From: Tsukamurella sp. TY48
Lineage (GTDB): Bacteria; Actinomycetota; Actinomycetes; Mycobacteriales; Mycobacteriaceae
Direction of reading: 5' to 3'
Length of the DNA: 64,000 bases
Assembly: GCF_019656655.1 (NCBI RefSeq)
Contig: NZ_BPMV01000001.1
Span: 930,001-994,000, forward strand
Positions within the stretch are counted from its first letter, which is position 1, and each line of letters starts with the position of its first letter. Positions 8,631 through 15,758 of this stretch are shown piece after piece. The position numbers and the translations under genes were made by a program. Under the pieces are notes generated by a model that was not told the origin of the DNA, made no database searches, and saw nothing but the letters and a program-made list of their open reading frames with translations.

Positions 8631-9899
8631 ATGCACATCCGACGGGCCGCGATCGCGCTGCTCGCGGCGGGCACCCTCACGGCGTGCAGCGGCGCGCAGC
8701 CGGAGCCCGGTCCGCTCGCCCTGGATCGCTCGACGGCGGCCTTCAACCAGGTGGGCATCGACGACGCCCGTACCGACGTGGCCGCGCTGGTGGACGCGGC
8801 CACCCGGATCGGCGCCCGGCTCGCGGAACCCGATCCCCGCGCTAGCGCCACCGCGGTCTCCCCGTGGGGGGCGCTGTCCCTGCTGGGGATGCTCCGCGCC
8901 GGAGCCGACGGTGCGACGGCGGCCCAGCTCGATGCGGCGGGCCTGGGTGCGGCACGGGATCTGCCCCGCGCGATGGCGGCCCTCACGGGGCAGACCGCGC
9001 AGTGGGCGGGCGACCCGGGAACCGTGCCGGCGGGATCGCCGCCGGCCGCACCCCTGTTCCAATCGCAGGTGGCACTGCTGGCGGCGAAGGAACCCGCAGT
9101 GCGCGAGTCGTACCTGGAGGCCCTCGCCACGAACTACGGGACGGGTGTGTACCCCGTCGACTTCGACCGTGGAGTGGGGGCGCCCCTGGGCGAGTGGGTG
9201 GCGGTGAACACGGGCAGCACGCTGACCTCGTCGCCGCTGCGCACCGATCACGACACCCGGCTCGCTGCGGCCACCACCGCCTATCTCGCGGTAGCGTGGC
9301 GGTATCCGTTCGATGCGGCGAACACCCGGCCGCGCCCCTTCACCGCGGTCGACGGCGGTGTGGTCGAACTGCCCACCATGCGGGGGACCGTTCCCGCCCG
9401 GGTCGCGGGTGGCGACGGCTTCACCGCACTGCAACTCGATTACGGCGTGGGCACGCTGGCGTTGCAGATCCTGCTGCCCAACCCCGGCGTCCCGCTCGCC
9501 GATATCACCGCCGAATCGCGGTTCACCGCGGCGCGCCTGGCGCTGGCCGCGGCGCCTGTGGCGGCGCATGAGGTCTCGCTCCCCAAGTGGCGCAGCACGT
9601 CGTGGACGGGCCTGGCCGAGCCGCTGCGCGCGCTGGGCGTGACCGGCGTACTCCCGGGCGGACACGGACTGACGGGGATCGCCGACGGTGCGCCCACACT
9701 CACCGATGCCCGCGCGGCCGCGGTGCTGACCGTGGGCGAGAAGGGAACGGCGTCGGACTCGGCTACGGCATCCGCCGCACTCGATCCGCCGCCCGGTCCC
9801 GCGCCCTTCGTCGCGGATCGTGCGTTCGCCTACGCGGTGGTGGACACGGCCACCGGGCTCTCCCTCCTCATGGGCACGGTGAACCGCCCCGGGTCCTGA
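8631..9899 (+). CDS. Serpin family lipoprotein (protease inhibitor)
   Basis: This 422-residue protein begins with a lipoprotein signal (MHIRRAAIALLAAGTLTAC, Cys19 the predicted lipidated residue). The body has serpin landmarks: VSPWGALSLLGMLRAGADG, YLAVAWRYPFD, LPKWR, and the reactive-centre region starting VGEKGTASDSATASAAL and ending FVADRAFAYAVVD with the terminal LLMGTVNRPGS. The hinge (E-K-G-T, then small residues) fits an inhibitory serpin. The loop is about one residue shorter than in alpha-1-antitrypsin, so the P1 residue cannot be fixed; the Leu-Asp-Pro part is the candidate. TACGAT lies 6 nt before the ATG. Serpins are uncommon in bacteria; here it would face the cell envelope exterior. 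Confidence 0.88.
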   Translation: MHIRRAAIALLAAGTLTACSGAQPEPGPLALDRSTAAFNQVGIDDARTDVAALVDAATRIGARLAEPDPRASATAVSPWGALSLLGMLRAGADGATAAQLDAAGLGAARDLPRAMAALTGQTAQWAGDPGTVPAGSPPAAPLFQSQVALLAAKEPAVRESYLEALATNYGTGVYPVDFDRGVGAPLGEWVAVNTGSTLTSSPLRTDHDTRLAAATTAYLAVAWRYPFDAANTRPRPFTAVDGGVVELPTMRGTVPARVAGGDGFTALQLDYGVGTLALQILLPNPGVPLADITAESRFTAARLALAAAPVAAHEVSLPKWRSTSWTGLAEPLRALGVTGVLPGGHGLTGIADGAPTLTDARAAAVLTVGEKGTASDSATASAALDPPPGPAPFVADRAFAYAVVDTATGLSLLMGTVNRPGS

Positions 9900-9989
9900 G
9901 TTCCTTCGGCGAGCGCAGATTCGGTCTCCAAAAAGTCTACCCGGATTAATCTTTCGCTAAACCCTCCACTTCAGGTTAAGGTTGAGGTC

Positions 9990-11414
9990 ATGACCTCGAC
10001 CTGGACCCGCGCGCTTCGCGCTGCGGCTCGTTCGGCCTGGGCCCTCACCGGCACCGCGCTCCTCGCCGTCATGGTGGCGCTCGTCGCCGGCGGCACCGCC
10101 TTCCTCGTGGCCGCGGGCACCAAGCCTCCCGCGCCGGAGCAGGAACGGGTCAACGCCGAGAACACGCGGGTGGCACTCAAGGCGGCCGACGAGTCACGGG
10201 CCCTGTTCGGCCTCGTGTCCAACGGCCTCACCTCCGCGAGCGCGGGACTGAACACCTCGGCGGGCGCGGTACCGCAGATCTTCGACAGCATCGACACCGC
10301 GAAGCAGGGCGCCGACCAGCTGGTGACGGGGCTCGACGAGGCATCGTCACTGTCGGTGGCCCTGAACCAGGTGAGCCGCGCGTCCGTGGCGCTGGGCGGC
10401 GCTCTCGATCGCACGCAGGGCCTGCAGCAGGTGGCGGCCGGCACCCGGGGCACGCTGGTGGTGCTGCGGCAGCGGCTGGTGGAGAACCCGTCGCCCGGCT
10501 CGGCCGGGGCAGTGGCGCAGCTCGACCGCGCGCTGAGCAGTTCCCAGGGCGTGGGCGCCCTCAACGATGTGGCCGGGCTGCGCGGCACGCTCTCCTCGAT
10601 GTCGGCCAGCCTGTCGAGTGCGTCCGCCAACGCGGACTCGTCGCTGGCCTCAGCGCGCAGCGCGGCACGGCAGCTACGCGACGGTCTCGGGAAACTGGCG
10701 AGCGCCCGCAAGGACGTCAACGAGTCGGTCGCGAACCTCACCACGGGCGTCGGCCAGCTCAAGACCGCGCTCGGCGCGATCGACGGGCAGCTCGCCCTCA
10801 CCCAGACCCGCCTGCGGTCGGTGACCGACGCTCCCGCCCCCGCTCCGGACCCGGGCACCGCCCGGCCCCTGGCGTGGGCGCTCATCGTCGGTGGCATCGC
10901 CGGCATCCTGACCTACCTGCTCTCGCTCGCCCTGTCGCACCGTCTGGCCCGCCGCGCCGCAGCCGACGAGACCCTGACCGACGCGGCACCCACTGACGGC
11001 GCTCTCATCGACGGCGCTCTCAACGACGGCGCTCTCAACGACGGCGCTCTCAACGACGTTGCCGCCGGAGAACCGGAGGCGGCCGATCCGGGCGGTGCCG
11101 AGACCGCACCCGACACCACGCCCCGCGGCCTCCCCCTCCCCGCACTCGCGGCGGCGACCACATCGGGCGACATCTTCACGATCGATCAGGCGCAGGCCGA
11201 CGAGCAGCCGACCGGTTCGCGGCGCGTGGCACCGCCGGCTGATGCGACATTGGCAGGCGTTGCGGCACAGTCGCACTCCGATAACGAGACCCAGGCCGAG
11301 GCGACGGACCAGCCGGGGAAGCGCAGCAAGTCCGGCCGGCGACGTTTCGCGATCGACCGTTCCACCGATACCAATCCGTGGCTGTCGGTATCGATCTCCG
11401 GCAGTTCGAGCTAG
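9990..11414 (+). CDS. Two-TM coiled-coil membrane protein, YhgE/Pip-like topology, unknown function
   Basis: This 474-residue protein has TM helices near residues 19-43 and 291-312. Between them is a 240-residue Ser/Ala-rich helical domain with spacing typical of long coiled coils. A charged Ala/Pro-rich cytoplasmic tail follows, containing four DGAL(I/N) pentapeptides (about 336-355) and ending in a basic patch (KRSKSGRRRF). Topology recalls YhgE/Pip proteins, but homology is not established. TAAGGT lies 7 nt before the ATG, indicating a leaderless transcript. It stops 2 bp from the convergent imuB gene. Confidence 0.7.
   Translation: MTSTWTRALRAAARSAWALTGTALLAVMVALVAGGTAFLVAAGTKPPAPEQERVNAENTRVALKAADESRALFGLVSNGLTSASAGLNTSAGAVPQIFDSIDTAKQGADQLVTGLDEASSLSVALNQVSRASVALGGALDRTQGLQQVAAGTRGTLVVLRQRLVENPSPGSAGAVAQLDRALSSSQGVGALNDVAGLRGTLSSMSASLSSASANADSSLASARSAARQLRDGLGKLASARKDVNESVANLTTGVGQLKTALGAIDGQLALTQTRLRSVTDAPAPAPDPGTARPLAWALIVGGIAGILTYLLSLALSHRLARRAAADETLTDAAPTDGALIDGALNDGALNDGALNDVAAGEPEAADPGGAETAPDTTPRGLPLPALAAATTSGDIFTIDQAQADEQPTGSRRVAPPADATLAGVAAQSHSDNETQAEATDQPGKRSKSGRRRFAIDRSTDTNPWLSVSISGSSS
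10995..11054 (+). repeat. In-gene 15-bp tandem repeat, 4 copies
   Basis: The unit GACGGCGCTCTCAAC occurs four times in tandem (the first copy ends ATC). It encodes DGALI followed by DGALN three times and keeps the reading frame. The last three copies are identical, pointing to slippage. It lies in the predicted cytoplasmic tail of the two-TM protein. Confidence 0.95.
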
Positions 11415-11416
11415 CT

Positions 11417-13000
11417 CTACTCGTACACTCCTTCCACCTCCCAACCGTCGGCGTAGCGCAGCAGTAGGGCGCGGCCGTCGTCCCTGTTCGGGGTCGGCTC
11501 CAGCAGCACCTGGGCGCGGGCGCGCAGGGTTCCGGCGCCGGGCTCCCACCACCGCTCGTCCACCAGCCACGGCCCGGCCCACCAGCGCAGTGTCCACCCG
11601 CGGCTACCCCAGGTCAGATGGGTGGGTTCGGCGGTGAAGGCGCCCCGCTCGGTGACTCGCACCGGGGAGCCCGCCGCATCGGTCACCGCGACCGCGGCCC
11701 CGGACAGCAGCACCGCGGGTGCCGGCTCCGGCATGCGGCCCGGCCAGGGTGCCGCAGGGTCTCGGGCGGGCACCGCCTCGTCGCCCAGCGGAGTCCAGGT
11801 GACCTGTTCGGCGGGACCGCGGCCGCCGCTGCGCGTCCCCACCCGCACGGCCTCCCCGCCGAGGAGTCCCTGCACCCGCACCAGTGCCCGGCGGAAGCGG
11901 GCGGCACCGTCGCCCTCGTCGCCCCACATGCCGGCCTGCAGCGCCCCGGCATCGACCACCTCGACCGGTTCCAGCCGCAGCAGCGTGATCGGTGCGCCCG
12001 GGCCGCCCGAGCGGCCGCGGCCACCGGTGAGCCAGCCGTCGATCTGCCAGCGCACCCGGTCGGCCGTGCCGTCGGGAGTCAGCGGCTGCGCGCAGCGCCA
12101 GATGCGGGTGTGCCGCTCCCCGTTCTCGGCGACGGCCGAGACCTCCAGCCGCAGGCAGGCCACCCCGGCTGCGGACAGCTTCCGGTGCAGTTCGGCCGCC
12201 AGCGCGCGGCCGGCGAAGGCCGCGGCGTCGACCCGGTCGATCGGCGGATCGGGCTGCAGTTCCGCCTCGAGGCCCGGCGGCAGGGGCGCGGTGGACGGCG
12301 GCCGATCGGCGACCGCCCGGGCCTGACGGTGCGCGGCGATCGCGTCCACACCGAAGCGGGTGGCCACGTCCGAGGTGGAGAGCGCGGCGAAGGCGCCGAG
12401 GGTACGCACACCCAACCGGCGCAGCAGGTCGATCAGCTCGGTGCGGTCCTCCGCGGACAGCGCGGGCTCGGCACCGAGCTGGGCGATGGCCAACGGGGAC
12501 AAGAACTCCGCCGAGCCTCCGGGCGGGACGATCACCCCGGTGCGGGCGGCCAGCGCCGCGGTGAAGACCTCATCGGCGACCCCGGCGAGGGACTCGGCGC
12601 CCACCGAGGAGGCGGCGTCCACCAGCTTCTCCGCCGCCTGCTCCTCACCGCCGAAGAAGCGGGCGGCGCCGCGGGCCGGGATCACGATCAACCCGGGACG
12701 CAGCACCTCGATGAGCGGAATCAGCGCGGCCACCGCACCCGCCACCGGTTCGAAGAGCCGCGCATCGCGCCCCGGGTCCGCCGCCGTCACGTGCAGGTCC
12801 GGGCAGCGCGCCTGCGAGTCCCGGCGTTTCATACCGCGCCGCACCCCGTCCGCACGGGCGGCGGCGTTGCACGCGATCACCCGGTTACCGTGCAGGACCG
12901 CCACGGGGTGATCGGGCGGTAGATCGACATCGGCCGCGGCGGCCGCGGCCGGCCAGTCCGGGCACCACAACGCCAGTATCCGCTGTTCGCGTTCGCTCAT
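11417..13000 (-). CDS. imuB: ImuB, catalytically dead Y-family polymerase of the mutasome
   Basis: This 527-residue protein has a Y-family polymerase fold with the catalytic acids missing: the first motif reads LALWCPDWPAAA, and the normal S-x-D-E motif is replaced by RPGLIVIPARGAARFFGG (101-118). ImuB is the hub that bridges DnaE2, ImuA' and the sliding clamp (known for mycobacteria). A candidate beta-clamp motif, QAGMWG, is at 355-360, very close to the position of the mycobacterial QLPLWG. The start at 13000 gives a 4-bp ATGA overlap with imuA'. The gene is probably SOS-induced as the second cistron. Confidence 0.93.
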   Translation of the reverse strand: MSEREQRILALWCPDWPAAAAAADVDLPPDHPVAVLHGNRVIACNAAARADGVRRGMKRRDSQARCPDLHVTAADPGRDARLFEPVAGAVAALIPLIEVLRPGLIVIPARGAARFFGGEEQAAEKLVDAASSVGAESLAGVADEVFTAALAARTGVIVPPGGSAEFLSPLAIAQLGAEPALSAEDRTELIDLLRRLGVRTLGAFAALSTSDVATRFGVDAIAAHRQARAVADRPPSTAPLPPGLEAELQPDPPIDRVDAAAFAGRALAAELHRKLSAAGVACLRLEVSAVAENGERHTRIWRCAQPLTPDGTADRVRWQIDGWLTGGRGRSGGPGAPITLLRLEPVEVVDAGALQAGMWGDEGDGAARFRRALVRVQGLLGGEAVRVGTRSGGRGPAEQVTWTPLGDEAVPARDPAAPWPGRMPEPAPAVLLSGAAVAVTDAAGSPVRVTERGAFTAEPTHLTWGSRGWTLRWWAGPWLVDERWWEPGAGTLRARAQVLLEPTPNRDDGRALLLRYADGWEVEGVYE

Positions 13001-13731
13001 CGCGCCACCGCCGCACGCGGTTCCGACAGGCCGCGGTACGGGTTCAGGCAGCCGCGGCCGCGCGCCGAGAAGGCGAGGTCGATGCCGCGGATGCGTCCCC
13101 GGCCCGGTTGGCCGCCCGGCCCGGCGTAGCCCTGTACGCGGGCACCGAGGTGCAGGGCGGCGCCCTCCCAGCGGCCGCCCGTCACGAGCAGGACCGCACC
13201 CTTGGAGCGGGCCCGCGCCGTGATCGCCCGGCCGCGGCTGGGCGGGACGGCGATACCGCCGAGCCCGCAGAGCACCACATCGGCACCGTCGAGCAGCACG
13301 GAGGCCACGGAGACCGGATCGGCCAGCGGGCCTTCGATGAGCGCGATGCGCTCGATATCGGCCCCCTGTTCGAGTGCCGCGGCCATGCCGAAGCCGGTGA
13401 CCCCGCACAGCGCGACGCGCGCCCCCGCCGCGGTGACGGTGGCCACCAGGGAGACGCCGAGCGAGGCCGCGCCCTCGACGGTGGCCACGCTGCCGCGTGG
13501 CAGCCCACCACCCGGAAGCAGCCGGGCCAGTTCCGGATGCACCGGGAGCACACCCTGAGTGAACTGGTGCGATGAGCCCGCTTCCGGCTCCTGAGATGCC
13601 GCGGCGAGCCTGCGGGAACCGGCCGGCTGATGTCGTTCCGGAAGCGCCGCGAGCCGCTTGCGCAGCTCCGCCAGCTTCTCCTCGCGACTGCCGGAATCCA
13701 CCGCGGAAAGCCTGTTGATCACCTGTCGCAC
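12997..13731 (-). CDS. imuA': ImuA' (SulA/RecA-like mutasome accessory protein)
   Basis: This 244-residue protein has a RecA-like core without a full Walker A: FTQGVLPVHPELARLLPGGG, then GLPRGSVATVEGAASLGVSL, and strands such as ARVALCGVTGFGM and GADVVLCGLGGIAV. It fits mycobacterial ImuA' (Rv3395c type), which joins ImuB and DnaE2 in SOS mutagenesis. The GTG start at 13729-13731 is preceded by a GGGGAGGGG stretch that acts as a strong ribosome binding site. A LexA-type box is centred about 75 bp upstream. The 3' end overlaps imuB by ATGA. Confidence 0.9.
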   Translation of the reverse strand: MRQVINRLSAVDSGSREEKLAELRKRLAALPERHQPAGSRRLAAASQEPEAGSSHQFTQGVLPVHPELARLLPGGGLPRGSVATVEGAASLGVSLVATVTAAGARVALCGVTGFGMAAALEQGADIERIALIEGPLADPVSVASVLLDGADVVLCGLGGIAVPPSRGRAITARARSKGAVLLVTGGRWEGAALHLGARVQGYAGPGGQPGRGRIRGIDLAFSARGRGCLNPYRGLSEPRAAVAR

Positions 13732-13797
13732 CCCTCCCCTAGGTTCTCTTCCGCCGGAGGTTCACCACCCTCGGCGGAGCCGCGGGGAAGACGCGAC

Positions 13798-13813
13798 TCG
13801 AAACTGTTTTCGA
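13798..13813. promoter_or_regulatory. SOS box (LexA operator) of imuA'-imuB
   Basis: TCGAAACTGTTTTCGA is a perfect inverted repeat with 6-bp arms and a 4-bp spacer. It matches the actinobacterial LexA consensus TCGAAC-N4-GTTCGA except for the C/G pair next to the spacer. Its position upstream of imuA' is where SOS control is expected. Confidence 0.85.
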
Positions 13814-13859
13814 TTGATTCAAGAGTACGACCGGGTGCCGATCGGCGTCAAGAGAGCTG

Positions 13860-13927
13860 TTCCCGCTCCCGTTTCCGCGTCCCGCTCCTGATACGAAGGG
13901 AGCGGGAAGCGGAAACGGGAGCGGGAA
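13860..13927. repeat. Long inverted repeat (28 of 30 bp) between threonine aldolase and imuA'
   Basis: The left arm is 13860-13889 and the right arm 13898-13927, separated by 8 bp. The arms match at 28 of 30 positions and are themselves built of repeated CCCGCTCC/GGGAGCGGGA blocks. It lies 68 bp past the stop of the threonine aldolase gene, so it can act as a terminator of that operon, although no U-tract follows on either strand. The stem is much longer than the other terminators in this window. Confidence 0.85.
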
Positions 13928-13995
13928 TGACGACCGTCGGCGGGCGGCCGGAACCCGCCGCACCGAGCGGGGCCTCCGGTACCGCCAGAGCGGAC

Positions 13996-15048
13996 CTACG
14001 AGGCCAGCTCGCTCCGCACCAGCTCGGCGAAATCGCGAACGTCCTGTTCGGTGGTGTCCCAGGAGCACATCCAGCGCACCTCACCGCGGGCCTCGTCCCA
14101 GAAGTAGAACGGGACCCGCTGCATCAGCGCCTCGGAGGCGGCGTGCGGGAGCACGGCGAAGACGGCGTTGGACTGCACCGGCTGGGTGAGCTCGACGCCG
14201 GGGATCTCGCCCACCAGCTCCGCCAGCAGCGTGGCCATCGCGTTCGCGTGCCCCGCGACCCGCAGGTGCAGGCCGTCGGAGAACAGCGCGAGGAACTGCG
14301 CGGCGATGAACCGTTGCTTCGAGGCGAGCTGCATCGACAGCTTGCGCACGTACTCGATCCCCTTGGTGGCCTCGGGATTGAGCACCAGCACCAGCTCGCC
14401 GCCCAGCAGACCGCTCTTGGTGCCGCCCACACTCACGATGTCGGCGCCGATGTCGGTGGTGATCGCCCGCGGTTCCACACCGAGGCTCGCCGCGGCGTTA
14501 CCCAGCCGGGAACCGTCGATGTGCAGCAGCCAGCCGCGCTCGTGCGCGTAATCGGCAAGTGCACGAAGCTCATCCACGGTGTACACCGTGCCGAGCTCGG
14601 TGGACTGCGCCACCGACAGCACCCGCGGCTGCGCCCAGTGCTCATCGCCGGCCCGGTCCGGGACCGCCGCCGAGATCGCCTCGGGGGTGAGCTTGCCGCC
14701 CACCTCGGGCACCACGAAGAGCTTGAGGCCGGCCACCTTCTCGGGCGCGCCGCCCTCGTCGACGTGGATGTGCCCGGAATCCGCGCACACCACGGCCGAC
14801 CAGCGGTCGCTCACGGCCTGCAGCGCCACCACGTTCGCGCCGGTGCCGTTGAACACCGGGAAGGCCTGCGCGCGTTCACCGAACAGCTCGCGCACCCGCT
14901 CCCCCAGTGCGGCGGTGTACTGGTCTCCGCCGTAGGCCACCTGGTGCCCCAGGTTGGCCTCGCCGATCGCGGCCAGCACCTCCGGCAGCACACCGGAGTA
15001 GTTGTCGCTCGCGAAACCCCGCTTGGCGGGATCGTGCAGCTGTGTCAT
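13996..15048 (-). CDS. Low-specificity L-threonine aldolase family PLP enzyme
   Basis: This 350-residue protein belongs to the fold-type I PLP threonine aldolase/beta-eliminating lyase family. Landmarks are FASDNYSGVLPEVLAAIGEAN at the N-terminus, VFNGTGANVVAL (66-77), LHIDGSRLGNA (175-185), and the PLP lysine in VSVGGTKSGLLGG (Lys211). The family cleaves L-threonine or allo-threonine to glycine and acetaldehyde. It is the last gene of a three-gene operon with 4-bp overlaps (ATGA here), so it may act on a dedicated beta-hydroxy amino acid made or consumed by the operon (inference). Confidence 0.92.
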   Translation of the reverse strand: MTQLHDPAKRGFASDNYSGVLPEVLAAIGEANLGHQVAYGGDQYTAALGERVRELFGERAQAFPVFNGTGANVVALQAVSDRWSAVVCADSGHIHVDEGGAPEKVAGLKLFVVPEVGGKLTPEAISAAVPDRAGDEHWAQPRVLSVAQSTELGTVYTVDELRALADYAHERGWLLHIDGSRLGNAAASLGVEPRAITTDIGADIVSVGGTKSGLLGGELVLVLNPEATKGIEYVRKLSMQLASKQRFIAAQFLALFSDGLHLRVAGHANAMATLLAELVGEIPGVELTQPVQSNAVFAVLPHAASEALMQRVPFYFWDEARGEVRWMCSWDTTEQDVRDFAELVRSELAS

Positions 15049-15758
15049 GCGGTGGTGTTCTCCTCACCGGGGATCAGGGTGTGCACGGTGCCGTTCAGCT
15101 CGGCCGCGGGAACGTCCCACAGCCCGACGAGCCGCTGCGCCACCGTCTCGATCGGCGTGTACCGCGGGAACTTCCGCTCCGGCGAGGCCTCCCGCATCTG
15201 CGGGGTGAGCAGCGCCATCACCCGCAGCGCGGTGGCCGCAGCGGCCCCGTCGCCGAAGGCATCGGCGAGCGCGAGGATCCAGGCCTCCGAGGCGGCTTTC
15301 GCCGAGGCGTACATCGCGTTCTTGGCGGTCGGCTTCGCGACCGCGGTCGAGGAGATGATCGCCAACCGGGCATCGGAGCTCGCCGCCAGCGGCGCGTAGA
15401 ACGCCCGGGTCACGCACTGCAGGCTGCGGATCAGGCCCTGGTCCAGGAAATCCCAATCGGCCGGATCGGACTCCTCGATCGCGACACCGCCGCGCCAGCC
15501 GCCCACCAGGTGCAGCACACCGTCGATACCGCCGTGATCGGTGACGATGCTCCGCGCCGCCTCGGCGGTCGCCGCATCGTCGCTGAGATCGGCCCGGTAG
15601 GCCCGCACGCCGTCGAGCGCGGTGAGAGCGGAATCCGCCTCGCCCCGGCTGATCACGGCCACCCGTGCCCCGCGCTCGACGAGCAGCGCGGTGACCGCCT
15701 GTCCGAGGGCGCCGTTCGCGCCCGTCACCACGACGGTGCGCCCGGCGACCCCGGTCAC
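15045..15758 (-). CDS. SDR family NAD(P)-dependent oxidoreductase
   Basis: This 237-residue protein is a classical short-chain dehydrogenase: nucleotide-binding TGANGALG (12-19), the active-site Ser in IISSTAV (136/137) and Y-x-x-x-K in MYASAKAA (Tyr150, Lys154). The acid ADLSDD follows strand 3 and fits cofactor binding. The GTG start overlaps the upstream DUF6421 stop (GTGA), and its stop overlaps the aldolase start (ATGA), so the three are translationally coupled. Its substrate is likely shared with the flanking enzymes. Confidence 0.92.
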   Translation of the reverse strand: MTGVAGRTVVVTGANGALGQAVTALLVERGARVAVISRGEADSALTALDGVRAYRADLSDDAATAEAARSIVTDHGGIDGVLHLVGGWRGGVAIEESDPADWDFLDQGLIRSLQCVTRAFYAPLAASSDARLAIISSTAVAKPTAKNAMYASAKAASEAWILALADAFGDGAAAATALRVMALLTPQMREASPERKFPRYTPIETVAQRLVGLWDVPAAELNGTVHTLIPGEENTTA

